64,000 nucleotides of DNA, taken from the NCBI RefSeq assembly GCF_002240355.1, contig NZ_CP016353.1:1600501-1664500 (forward strand), given 5' to 3'. The notes below the pieces were generated by a model. It was not told the origin of the DNA. It searched no databases and saw only the letters and a list, made by a program, of their open reading frames with translations. A program made the position numbers and the translations under genes. This DNA is from Prauserella marina. Lineage in GTDB: Bacteria; Actinomycetota; Actinomycetes; Mycobacteriales; Pseudonocardiaceae. Below, piece after piece: positions 56,703-64,000 of the stretch (positions are counted from its first letter, which is position 1; the number at the start of each line of letters is the position of its first letter).

Positions 56703-57697
56703 CCACGACCGAATCGCGCACGCTCACCTATGCCGAGGCGGTGAGGGAAGCGCTCAGCCAGGCCATGGAAGCCGACGAGCGGGTGTTCCTGCTCGGCGAA
56801 GACGTCGGAACCTACGGCGGCGCGTTCGGTGTCACCGGCGACCTCGTGCACCGCTTCGGCGAGGAACGGGTCCGCGACACCCCGATCAGCGAACTCGGCA
56901 TCGTCGGAGCCGCCGTAGGCGCCGCGCTGGCGGGGATGCGGCCCATCGTCGAGATCCAGTTCTCCGACTTCACCGCGCAGGCCATGGACCAGATCGTCAA
57001 CCAGGCGGCCAAGATCCATTTCATGCTCGGTGGCGCGGCGACGGTGCCCATGGTGCTCAGGGCGCCTGGCGGTTCGGGAACGGGCGCCGCCGCGCAGCAC
57101 TCGCAGAGCCTCGAAGCATGGTTCGCGCACGTGCCAGGGCTCAAGGTCGTCATGCCGGCCACGGCAGCCGACGCCAAAGGGCTGCTGCTTGCCGCGATCG
57201 ACGATCCGAACCCGGTGATCGTGCTGGAACACAAGCTGCTCTACAAGCAAAGCGGGGTCGTTCCCCAATCCCCGGCGAGGGTTCGGCTCGGCGAGACGGC
57301 GGTGCGCCGCGACGGCACCGATCTGACCATCGTGGCAACCGGGGTCATGGTGTCCAGAGCGCTCGAAGCCGCCGAACAACTCGCGGCGACCGGGATCGAA
57401 GCCGCCGTGCTCGACCCGAGGACGCTGCGCCCGCTCGACTCGAAGACCATTGTGGACAGTGTGACCGCGACGGGAAGGGCGCTGCTCGTCCAGGAGGCGC
57501 CCAAGACGGGCGGCTTCATGGCCGAGGTCTCGGCCGCCATCGTCGAGTCACCGGCGTTCGGGCACCTCACGGCGCCGGTCACCAGGCTGTGCGGGCTGGA
57601 CGTACCCATTCCCTATGCCCCGCAACTGGAAAAGGCCGCCGTGCCACAGACCGAGGACATCGTGAAGGCCGCGACCGGGCTGGTGAACCAGTGGTAG
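56699..57697 (+). CDS. Alpha-ketoacid/acetoin-type dehydrogenase E1 beta
   Basis: A 332-residue partner of E1 alpha. [21 protein letters not shown] carries the Glu that activates [28 protein letters not shown] and [17 protein letters not shown] are conserved E1 beta segments. Start ATG at 56699 overlaps the E1 alpha stop (ATGA), and the stop overlaps the E2 start. Together the subunits form the heterotetrameric E1. Confidence 0.9.
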   Translation: MTTTESRTLTYAEAVREALSQAMEADERVFLLGEDVGTYGGAFGVTGDLVHRFGEERVRDTPISELGIVGAAVGAALAGMRPIVEIQFSDFTAQAMDQIVNQAAKIHFMLGGAATVPMVLRAPGGSGTGAAAQHSQSLEAWFAHVPGLKVVMPATAADAKGLLLAAIDDPNPVIVLEHKLLYKQSGVVPQSPARVRLGETAVRRDGTDLTIVATGVMVSRALEAAEQLAATGIEAAVLDPRTLRPLDSKTIVDSVTATGRALLVQEAPKTGGFMAEVSAAIVESPAFGHLTAPVTRLCGLDVPIPYAPQLEKAAVPQTEDIVKAATGLVNQW

Positions 57698-58806
57698 CGA
57701 AGGAAGTCGCGCTGGTGATGCCCAAGATGTCCATGACGATGACCGAGGGTGTCTTCGTCGCGTGGCACAAGGCGGCCGGTGACCGGATCCGGCAGGGCGA
57801 CGTCGTGTGCGAGGTCACCACGGACAAGGTCGACATGGAGGTCGAGGCGACGGTCGACGGCGTGCTCGCGCGGCTGGTCGCGCGGCCGGAGGACGTCATC
57901 GCCGTCGGCGAGCCCATCGCCTACGTCGAATCCGAGGCCGACGACCTGCTGGAAGGACTCTTCGACGCACCGGAGGCTTCGGGGCCAGTGCCGGAGGAAC
58001 CGCGGGCACCCGAACCCCAGCCGGTGCGTGCCGCCGAAAAGCGCGGCGTCGCGGCCGTTCCCGCCGCCAGACGCCTCGCCGCCGAGCGCGGCGTCGATCT
58101 GGCCGCGCTCACCCCGACCGGGCCGTGGGGGACGATCAGGGTCGCCGACCTGCCTGCCGGTCGGCTGGCGAAACCGGCCCCAGCCCGGGGAAGGGCGGCG
58201 GTCGCCAGGCGCATGACGCCAAGCGCGCTGGTGCCGCAATTCGTGTTGTACCGCGACGTCGACCTCGCGGGGGCCGAGCGCGCGAGGAACGGGGCGAGCT
58301 GGACGGCGGTGTTCGTCCACGTGCTCGCCGCCGCGCTGCGCGCGCATCCCGCGTTCAACGCGAGCTGGTCCGGCGACACGCTGGTCCGGCACGAGGGGGT
58401 CGCGGTCGCGCTGGCCGTCGACACCCCGAGGGGCCTGCTCGCTCCCGTGCTCACCGACCCCGACCTGTGCGGGCTGGACGAACTCGGCTCGCGGGTCGCC
58501 GACGTCGTGTCGAGGGCGAAGGCGGGAAAGCTCGGGCTTGCCGAACTGTCGGCACCCGCCACGACGACGGTGTCCAATCTGGGCGGCCTCGGGGTGGGCG
58601 CGTTCCAGGCACTGCTCACGCCACCGCAGGCGAGCGCGCTCGCGATGGGCGCCGTCGAACGCAAGGTGGTTCCGGTACCCGATGGCGTCGGGGTGCGCCT
58701 GCGCTGCTCGCTGGGGCTGACCGTCGACCACAGGGTCGCCGACGGCGCCGACGGCGCGCGGCTGCTTTCCACGGTCCAGGAGCTGCTCGACGGCGGACTC
58801 GTATGA
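57691..58806 (+). CDS. Dihydrolipoamide acyltransferase E2, single lipoyl domain
   Basis: A 371-residue E2. Lipoyl domain 1-80 with Lys46 in [16 protein letters not shown]; short Pro/Glu linker; peripheral-subunit-binding domain ([18 protein letters not shown]); acyltransferase core ending [16 protein letters not shown] with the catalytic His. It would pass the acyl group released by E1 to CoA. GTG at 57691 overlaps the E1 beta stop. No E3 follows, so lpdA (40567) or another E3 must act. Lipoylation would depend on LipA/LipB, also in this window. Confidence 0.9.
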   Translation: MVAKEVALVMPKMSMTMTEGVFVAWHKAAGDRIRQGDVVCEVTTDKVDMEVEATVDGVLARLVARPEDVIAVGEPIAYVESEADDLLEGLFDAPEASGPVPEEPRAPEPQPVRAAEKRGVAAVPAARRLAAERGVDLAALTPTGPWGTIRVADLPAGRLAKPAPARGRAAVARRMTPSALVPQFVLYRDVDLAGAERARNGASWTAVFVHVLAAALRAHPAFNASWSGDTLVRHEGVAVALAVDTPRGLLAPVLTDPDLCGLDELGSRVADVVSRAKAGKLGLAELSAPATTTVSNLGGLGVGAFQALLTPPQASALAMGAVERKVVPVPDGVGVRLRCSLGLTVDHRVADGADGARLLSTVQELLDGGLV

Positions 58807-58813
58807 TTCCGGG

Positions 58814-59548
58814 GTGGCACGATGGACACGGCGGCGCCGACCCTACGCGGCGGGAGTCGTGCTGGCCAGCGGCGCGGGCACCAGGGTGGGCGCCGCCATG
58901 AACAAGGTCTACCTTCCGCTCGCGGGCAGGCGCCTGGTGTCCTGGTCTCTGGGGGCCTTCGCGCGCGTGCGCGAGGTCGGCGTGCTGGTGCTCGTCGCGA
59001 GGCCGCAGGATTCGGAACTCGTCGAGTGGGTGCTCGACAGGGAGGTCGACGCCAAGGTCGAGGTCGTCCTCGGTGGCGAGACGCGACAGGAATCGGAATT
59101 GCGGGCGCTGCGGCACCTCGCGAGCCGGATCGATCGCGGCACCGTCGACACGATCCTGCTGCACGACGCGGCCCGGCCGCTGGTGAGCCCCGAGCTGATC
59201 GCCGGTGTCCTGCACTCGGCGAGAGCCCACGGTGGAGCCGTTCCCGGGCTGCCAGCCGACGACATCGCCGAGATCGGCGACGAAGGAGCGGCGCTCACCG
59301 GCGTTCGACCTGGCATGATCATCAGAGCGCAGACACCGCAGGGTTTTCGCGCCGCGCCGTTGCTCTCGGCCTACGAACGGGCCGCGAGAGAGGAGTTCCT
59401 GGGTACCGACACCGCCTCGTGCATGGAACGGTTCGCCGAACTGCCCGTGCGCTGGGTGCGCGGGGAACAGCAGAACTTCAAGATCACGTATCCGCACGAC
59501 CTCGTGATCGCGGAGCAGGTGCTGGCCGCGGCTGAGTACCAGAGGTGA
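58814..59548 (+). CDS. IspD-like cytidylyltransferase
   Basis: A 244-residue nucleotidyltransferase of the IspD/TarI family. CTP-binding loop GVVLASGAGTRVGAAMNK with Lys31; then LLHDAARPLVSPE, IRAQTPQGFRAAPL, GTDTASCMERF and a C-terminal NFKITYPHDLVIAEQ in place of the IspD signature NIKVTTPEDL. It should join CMP to a polyol phosphate, MEP being the family's classic substrate and ribitol 5-phosphate (TarI) the alternative. It starts 7 bases after E2. No ispF follows, so it is probably a paralogue of the housekeeping IspD. Confidence 0.8.
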   Translation: MARWTRRRRPYAAGVVLASGAGTRVGAAMNKVYLPLAGRRLVSWSLGAFARVREVGVLVLVARPQDSELVEWVLDREVDAKVEVVLGGETRQESELRALRHLASRIDRGTVDTILLHDAARPLVSPELIAGVLHSARAHGGAVPGLPADDIAEIGDEGAALTGVRPGMIIRAQTPQGFRAAPLLSAYERAAREEFLGTDTASCMERFAELPVRWVRGEQQNFKITYPHDLVIAEQVLAAAEYQR

Positions 59549-59552
59549 GGAC

Positions 59553-59909
59553 GTGATGGCCATGGGAACCGTTGAGCACGCCACGCTGTCGTGCCACCAC
59601 TGCGGCGAGGAAACCGACCACGAGCTGGCCTACGCCGGCCGGTTGCTCGTCGTCACGACCTGCACCCGCTGTGGCAACAGCATCGAGCGCGATGTGCGCC
59701 GCCGTTATGTCACCGACCTGCGGCAGCGGATGACGAGCAAGCCGGGCAGGATGCTGCGCCGCTTCCGGAGGCACCCCGTCGGCTTCGCCAGCTCACTTCC
59801 CCGCACGACCGTGCTCAAGCCGTGGGAGCTGCTGGAGGAGGTCCGGCTCGTGTGGGGAGCCGCGGCCGACACGCGCAAGGGCGAGAAGCGCGAGCGAGAC
59901 CAGCACTGA
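59553..59909 (+). CDS. Small zinc-ribbon protein
   Basis: A 118-residue protein with two CxxC knuckles near the N-terminus (LSCHHCGEE and TTCTRCGNS, about 25 residues apart), which form a four-Cys zinc ribbon, then a basic, helical C-terminus. It begins 4 bases after the IspD-like gene, with GTG at 59553 and in-frame ATGs at 59556 and 59562. Last gene of the accessory operon, before a strong terminator. No known function; it could be a regulator or an unrelated passenger. Confidence 0.7.
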   Translation: MMAMGTVEHATLSCHHCGEETDHELAYAGRLLVVTTCTRCGNSIERDVRRRYVTDLRQRMTSKPGRMLRRFRRHPVGFASSLPRTTVLKPWELLEEVRLVWGAAADTRKGEKRERDQH

Positions 59910-59910
59910 G

Positions 59911-59938
59911 GGTGGCCGCGGGATACCCCGCGGCCACC
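59911..59938. terminator. Bidirectional hairpin terminator
   Basis: Perfect 12-bp stem GGTGGCCGCGGG with its complement and a 4-base loop (ATAC), directly between the convergent zinc-ribbon and aldo/keto reductase genes. There is no T-run, but stem stability and position support a terminator for both. Confidence 0.7.
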
Positions 59939-59945
59939 TCGGGGC

Positions 59946-60944
59946 TCACAGAATGGGGCTCTTGGTCAGGCTGGGATCGCGCTCGATGACGCCGTCGAGT
60001 TCGGCGTCGACGGCCGCCATCAGGTCGGCGTCGAGTTTCACGCCCGCGGCCTTGACGTTCTCCCGCACCTGCTCGGGCCGGGAGGCCCCGATGATGGCCG
60101 AGGCGACGTTGCCGTTTTGCAGCACCCAGGCCACGGCGAGCTGGGCGAGTGAGAGACCGGCCTCGTCAGCGAGCGGGCGCAGCCGCTCGACGCGCTCCAC
60201 GATGTCGTCGCCGAGGAACCGGCCGATCATCCTCGCGCCGCCGCCCCGCTCGTCGGTCGCGCGCGAACCCGAGGGCGCCGGCTGCCCCTTGCGATACTTG
60301 CCGGTGAGCACGCCCTGGGCGATCGGCGACCACACGATCTGGCTCATCCCCTCGCGCTCGCAGGCTGGGATGACCTGCTCTTCGATGACTCGCCACAGCA
60401 TGTTGTACTGCGGCTGGTTGGAGATGAACGGCACCCGCAGCTCGCGGGCCAGTGCCGCGCCGCGGCTGATCTGCTCGGCGTTCCACTCCGAAACCCCGAT
60501 GTAGAGCACCTTGCCCTGGCGGACCAGATCGGAGAAGGCGAGCATCGTCTCCTCAAGCGGCACCGTGTGGTCGAAGCGGTGTGCCTGGTAGAGATCGACG
60601 TAGTCGGTGCCAAGGCGTTTGAGCGAGGCGTTGGCCGACTCGACGATGTGCTTGCGGCCGAGGCCCTTGTCGTTGGGGCCCTTGGGGCCGGTCGGGTGGA
60701 AGACCTTGGTGAAGATCTCCAGGCTTTCCCTGCGCAGCCCGGCGAGGCCGCGGCCGAGTACCGATTCCGCCGCCGTATTGGCGTAGGTGTCGGCGGTATC
60801 GAAGGTTGTAATTCCCTCATCCAGGGCCGCCTTGATGCAGGCGTGTGCCTGTTCCTCTTCGACCTGCGAGCCGTGCGTGAGCCAGTTTCCGTACGAGATT
60901 TCACTCACTGTGAGGCCGCTGCGGCCGAGACGACGAAACTCCAT
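59946..60944 (-). CDS. Aldo/keto reductase
   Basis: A 332-residue TIM-barrel NADPH reductase. TTFDTADTYANTAAESVLGR holds the Asp and Tyr of the catalytic tetrad, followed by KVFHPTGPKGPNDKGLGRKH (Lys), YVDLYQAHRFD (His) and IVWSPIAQGVLTGKY. It is closest to the Kv-beta/AKR6-like group. ATG at 60944. The substrate is unknown. Its orientation opposes the accessory operon, so it is probably not part of it. Confidence 0.9.
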   Translation of the reverse strand: MEFRRLGRSGLTVSEISYGNWLTHGSQVEEEQAHACIKAALDEGITTFDTADTYANTAAESVLGRGLAGLRRESLEIFTKVFHPTGPKGPNDKGLGRKHIVESANASLKRLGTDYVDLYQAHRFDHTVPLEETMLAFSDLVRQGKVLYIGVSEWNAEQISRGAALARELRVPFISNQPQYNMLWRVIEEQVIPACEREGMSQIVWSPIAQGVLTGKYRKGQPAPSGSRATDERGGGARMIGRFLGDDIVERVERLRPLADEAGLSLAQLAVAWVLQNGNVASAIIGASRPEQVRENVKAAGVKLDADLMAAVDAELDGVIERDPSLTKSPIL

Positions 60945-60999
60945 GCCCCAACCCTAGTCCCAGATCGTTTGCATTGCTAACGAACTGGTGTGTGGGTGC

Positions 61000-61659
61000 C
61001 TACGGAATCGGGTCGCCCGGCCTGAGCCTGGGCTTGGGCATCCGCAGCTTGCGGATCTGGCTCGCCCTGACGAAGGAGTACCAGCCGATGGAGCCGCCCT
61101 TGATCGTCTCCTTCGGGAACCGCTCGCGCGCCAGCTTGGCGATCCTGCGGCCGTTGAGGAAGCCCTCGACCACCATGCCGAGCAGCATGACCGTGGTGCC
61201 CAGCGTCGCGTACTGCTGGACGGCGGGTACCGGAACCAGCAGCGACACGAACACCAGGATCGCCAGCGGCATGAAGAGGCCGAGAATGTTGCGGCGCGAG
61301 TCGACGAGGTCCCGCACGTAGGCCTTGACCGGGCCGCGGTCACGGGGGAGGAGGTAACGCTCGTCACCGGCCATCATCCGTTCGCGGCGTTCCTTGGCAG
61401 CGGCCCTGCGCTCGTCCTTCGTCACCGGGTTCTGCTTGCGCAGTTCCCGGTTGCGCCGGATGGCCTCGCGGGTGGTGCGAGGTGGCGGAGCGACGGGGCC
61501 GCGCCGCTTGCCCTCGGCCTCCTTGCGCTTCGGAGTCGCCCTGCCCTTGGCGGGCGTGTAGCCGCGCGGCGCGTGAGAATCCGTTTCGATGTCGGCGTCC
61601 GGCCCGTCGTCGGCGGCGGCATCGTCGGATTGGGTGCTGTTGCGGCGCAGGAACCTCAC
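61000..61659 (-). CDS. DUF3043 family membrane protein
   Basis: A 219-residue protein: a long charged N-terminus (Arg/Lys-rich, about 100 residues), RDRGPVKAYVRDLVDSRRN, two membrane segments (NILGLFMPLAILVFVSLLVP and YATLGTTVMLLGMVVEGFL) and a basic tail. This is the layout of actinobacterial DUF3043. It diverges from erpA, as in related genomes. Function unknown. Confidence 0.85.
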   Translation of the reverse strand: MRFLRRNSTQSDDAAADDGPDADIETDSHAPRGYTPAKGRATPKRKEAEGKRRGPVAPPPRTTREAIRRNRELRKQNPVTKDERRAAAKERRERMMAGDERYLLPRDRGPVKAYVRDLVDSRRNILGLFMPLAILVFVSLLVPVPAVQQYATLGTTVMLLGMVVEGFLNGRRIAKLARERFPKETIKGGSIGWYSFVRASQIRKLRMPKPRLRPGDPIP

Positions 61660-61798
61660 CTCACCAGGGTATTGCAGGGCTCGCCGCTGATGTTCAGCCG
61701 GTCCGGGGATGTGTCACCATGGAGGGCAGGGAACAGAACGGGAGCCGGGTTTGTTGACACCGGTAACCGCCCTGCGGACAGACCTTAGAGGGAGAGTC

Positions 61799-62167
61799 AT
61801 GACGACCGCTGAGCAGACCGGCAACACCACCGCCGAGGAGACCCACGGCGTCATCTTGACCGACGCCGCTGCTGTCAAGGCGAAGGCGCTGCTCGATCAA
61901 GAGGGCCGCGACGACATGCACCTGCGTATCGCCGTGCAGCCCGGCGGCTGTGCGGGTCTTCGCTACCAGCTTTTCTTCGACGAGCGCACGCTCGACGGCG
62001 ACCTGTTCCGCGACTTCAACGGCCTGAAGGTCGCGGTCGACCGGATGAGCGCCCCCTACGTGCAGGGTGCCCAGATCGACTTCGTCGACAGCATCGAGAA
62101 GCAGGGCTTCACCATCGACAACCCCAACGCGGGCGGTTCCTGCGCCTGCGGTGACTCGTTCCACTGA
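61799..62167 (+). CDS. erpA: Iron-sulfur cluster insertion protein
   Basis: A 122-residue A-type carrier. The three conserved cysteines are Cys51 (QPGGCAGLRYQ), Cys115 and Cys117 (GGSCACGDSFH). It delivers Fe-S clusters to apo-enzymes such as LipA or those of isoprenoid synthesis. ATG at 61799, with AGAGGGAGAG upstream. A TTGACA hexamer at 61754 may be the -35 of its promoter. A perfect terminator follows. Confidence 0.94.
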   Translation: MTTAEQTGNTTAEETHGVILTDAAAVKAKALLDQEGRDDMHLRIAVQPGGCAGLRYQLFFDERTLDGDLFRDFNGLKVAVDRMSAPYVQGAQIDFVDSIEKQGFTIDNPNAGGSCACGDSFH

Positions 62168-62186
62168 GTCGAACTGCTTCGCCGAA

Positions 62187-62220
62187 GCCCCCGGTCACTC
62201 ACCGTGACCGGGGGCTTTTC
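62187..62220 (+). terminator. Rho-independent terminator of erpA
   Basis: Perfect 11-bp stem GCCCCCGGTCA / TGACCGGGGGC with a 7-base loop, followed by TTTTC. It lies 20 bases after the erpA stop. Confidence 0.92.
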
Positions 62221-62234
62221 GGATCGTCGGAAAC

Positions 62235-63170
62235 TCAGACGGCCAAGGAGGCGGCGGGGTCGCCCACCTTGGTCCAGCCGCTTTCTCCAGGGGCCTTGCG
62301 CCAGACGCCACCGCTGTTCAGGCCGTATATGGTGCCGTCGTTCGCGACGGTGAACTGGTCGCCAGGGCCACCTACGTGTTCCCACTGGAGCTCGGCGTCG
62401 AGGAAGCGGTAGGCGTCGCCGTTGTAGGGACTCGTGGCGACGAGGTTCCCACCGGTGTACATCTTCGCGGCGGGGCCGCCCACCTGAATCCAGTCGAGGC
62501 CGCCTCTCCACGCGAAGATCCCGGCGTCGTTCTGCCCGTAGAAGTATCCGACCGTGGTGATGGCGAAGTCCTGGCCGGGACCACCGATCCGGGTCCACGG
62601 TTGGAAGGGCAGGCCCGCGTAGAGGTAGACGTCACCGTTCGTGATGCTCGTCGCGACGAGCAGGCCGACGCCGCCGGATCTGATCGAGGCCGCAGGGCCA
62701 CCGAGCTTGCGCCACCCGGTGGTGCCGCCCCACCACTCGTAGATGCCGGTGCTGTTGAGTCCCTGGATGATTCCGGCGTCGTCCACGGTGAACTGCTGGC
62801 CGGGACCCCCGATCCGGTGCCACGTGGTCGTCTCGTGTTCGTACCAGAAGATGTCGCCGGTCGTCGGGCTCGTCGCGTAGACCTGACCGCCGCCGGCGTA
62901 GATCTCGGCCGCGGGGCCGCCGATCCGCGACCAGGTCACACCGTCGAACATCAAGACCTCGTCGCGCTCGGGCGTCAACGCGTACAGAGTGTTCTCGCTG
63001 ACGGCCGCGGTGCGCATCTGGGGGAGGGCTTCCGCGGAGCGCGGGGTGACGATCTCGGTCAGTGAGCGCGGCGTCTTGTCGTCTTGTCCGGCGGCGGCAA
63101 CCCCCGGGGTCGGCAGAACCAGTGCGGCCATGAGCGCTATCGCCGCGCTGACGATCCTTCGTCTTCCCAT
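62235..63170 (-). CDS. Secreted propeller-like repeat protein
   Basis: A 311-residue exported protein: signal peptide 1-26 (IVSAAIALMAALVLPTPGVA), a short linker, and from about residue 72 a series of ~38-residue repeats built around W-x-x-[IVL]-G-G-P, for example WSRIGGPAAEIYAGG and WHRIGGPGQQFTVDD. Repeats alternate between GGPAA and GGPGQ/GGPGD types, six full plus one partial, so the true unit is a ~75-residue pair. This fits a tachylectin-like or related beta-propeller that binds glycans; binding is inferred. It is convergent with erpA. Confidence 0.78.
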   Translation of the reverse strand: MGRRRIVSAAIALMAALVLPTPGVAAAGQDDKTPRSLTEIVTPRSAEALPQMRTAAVSENTLYALTPERDEVLMFDGVTWSRIGGPAAEIYAGGGQVYATSPTTGDIFWYEHETTTWHRIGGPGQQFTVDDAGIIQGLNSTGIYEWWGGTTGWRKLGGPAASIRSGGVGLLVATSITNGDVYLYAGLPFQPWTRIGGPGQDFAITTVGYFYGQNDAGIFAWRGGLDWIQVGGPAAKMYTGGNLVATSPYNGDAYRFLDAELQWEHVGGPGDQFTVANDGTIYGLNSGGVWRKAPGESGWTKVGDPAASLAV

Positions 63171-63292
63171 GTGGTTCCCTCCAGAGATTTCGTGCGGTAC
63201 GCGCCCAAACGAACCTTGCTCCGGTCCAGGCGACCTCGGATCTCGCTAGGACCTGTCCTCAAAGCGGTTGGGATTGGAGACCGCGGGACTGG

Positions 63293-64000
63293 TCAGGCGA
63301 GTGAACTCTCGAACGGTACGGAGATGGCGCCCTCGCGCCCCAACCTCTCGATCCGCGCCGCGGAGTAGCCCAATTCACGCAACACGGCTTCCGTGTGCTC
63401 CCCCAGTGCGGGCACCGGGCCCATGGGCAGCTCGACTCCCGCGACCGTGAACGGCGGGAGCAACCCGTGCACGGCCCCCGACGGCGTGTCCACCTGCCGC
63501 CAGCGGTCGCGTGCGGCCAGCTGCGGATGCGCCAGCACGTCCCCGATGTCGTTGACCCGTCCGGTCGCGACTCCGACGGCGTCGAGGCACGCGACGAGCC
63601 GATCGGCGGGCAGCCGTGCCGTGTGCGACGCGACCAATGCGTCCACCGTCTCGCGGTGGCGCACACGTGCGACGTTGGTCGCCCACTCCGGATCAGTCGT
63701 CAGGTCTGGTCTGCCGAGGAAGTCCTCGGCGAACCGCGTCCACTCCCGGTCGTTTTGCACCCCGACCACGACATCGACACCATCCTGGGCGGGGAACGCG
63801 CCGTAGGGCACGACGCTTGGATGGGCGAGGCCCATCCTGCGCGGGGGCTGCCCGGTGCCCTGGGTGTGGTAGAGCTGGTAGCCCATCCACTCGGCAGTCG
63901 CCTCAAGCATCGAGATCTCGATGGCAGCGCCCCGGCCACTCACCGCCCGGCCCACCAGCGCGGCCAGGGTCGCCGAGAGCGCATACATGCCCGCCGCGAT
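63293..64000 (-). CDS. CaiB/BaiF family CoA-transferase, C-terminal part
   Basis: The gene runs off the right edge, so its start is missing; 236 residues are visible, the frame staying open to base 64000. EISMLEATAEWMGYQLYHTQ, HPSVVPYGAFPAQDG and the late GVATGRVNDIGDVLAHPQL are typical of class III CoA-transferases, which move CoA between carboxylic acids. The catalytic Asp would lie outside the window. The acyl substrate is unknown. Confidence 0.88.
   Translation of the reverse strand: MAAGMYALSATLAALVGRAVSGRGAAIEISMLEATAEWMGYQLYHTQGTGQPPRRMGLAHPSVVPYGAFPAQDGVDVVVGVQNDREWTRFAEDFLGRPDLTTDPEWATNVARVRHRETVDALVASHTARLPADRLVACLDAVGVATGRVNDIGDVLAHPQLAARDRWRQVDTPSGAVHGLLPPFTVAGVELPMGPVPALGEHTEAVLRELGYSAARIERLGREGAISVPFESSLA

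Noticed and set aside
55725-58806. Branched-chain 2-oxoacid dehydrogenase operon
   Set aside because: Possible by family, but E1 alpha has the AcoA-like ENNHYGMS pattern, no bkd regulator or E3 is present, and the coupling is to a DRL-like gene and a PTS.

Overview
The window is 64 kb of very GC-rich chromosomal DNA from an actinomycete. GTG starts are common, genes often overlap by 4 bp, and there are several actinobacterial signature families (DUF3145, DUF3052, DUF3043, DUF402, DUF4383, AhpE, a FasR-type regulator). The gene content and the many small dispersed repeats fit the Pseudonocardiaceae (Amycolatopsis, Prauserella or Saccharomonospora relatives); the genus is inferred, not proven. 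The gene order recalls two conserved mycobacterial blocks as I remember them: the Rv2237-Rv2250 fatty-acid block and the Rv2204c-Rv2219 lipoate, pepA, ilvE and cobT block.

1-5.2 kb: tail of a flavoprotein disulfide reductase, an anchored unknown, a secreted subtilase, DUF3145 and a small membrane-anchored protein. 5.2-11.5 kb: type II fatty-acid synthase operon on the minus strand (fabD-fabH-acpP-fabF-accD6) behind a FasR-like regulator gene. 11.7-16 kb: LldD2-like hydroxyacid dehydrogenase and pyruvate dehydrogenase E1 (aceE). 16.4-21.3 kb: DUF3052, AhpE, tRNA-Val, zinc metallopeptidase, sulfite-oxidase-like protein, DUF4383 and a PP2C phosphatase. 21.5-25 kb: dnaE1. 25-36.2 kb: repeats, an MFS exporter, a sirtuin, a decayed L,D-transpeptidase, an acyl-CoA dehydrogenase, DedA, lipA, an SDR, a TetR-controlled divergent pair and an LLM monooxygenase. 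36.2-48.2 kb: lipB, PAP2, a TIGR01777 epimerase, two-lipoyl E2, lpdA, an SMI1/KNR4 protein, pepA, membrane proteins, DUF402 and ilvE. 48.3-50.2 kb: arrays of a 21-bp repeat and cobT with a long low-complexity tail. 50.2-59.9 kb: an accessory catabolic cluster. 59.9-64 kb: aldo/keto reductase, DUF3043, erpA, a secreted propeller-like protein and the start of a CoA-transferase.

The most interesting region is 50.2-59.9 kb. A SorC-type regulator and an HPr gene diverge from a glucitol-type PTS (IIC, IIB, IIA, GutM). These are followed by a SAF-domain oxidoreductase resembling the Brucella DXR-like enzyme (DRL), acetoin-dehydrogenase-type E1 alpha, E1 beta and E2, an IspD-like cytidylyltransferase and a zinc-ribbon protein. 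No sorbitol-6-phosphate dehydrogenase is present. Chemically the set fits use of 2-C-methyl-D-erythritol: PTS uptake gives MEP, DRL run in reverse gives DXP, and thiolytic acyloin cleavage gives acetyl-CoA plus glyceraldehyde 3-phosphate. A near-identical palindrome (TGCACATATGTGCA type) lies upstream of both the PTS genes and the DRL gene, so the two halves look co-regulated. The pathway is an inference.

The housekeeping genes aceE, the two-lipoyl E2, lpdA, lipA and lipB together supply a 2-oxoacid dehydrogenase system. It could also provide E3 and lipoylation for the accessory E1/E2. Dispersed repeats (two MITE-like elements, two long palindromes, three 21-bp arrays) mark the intergenic regions.
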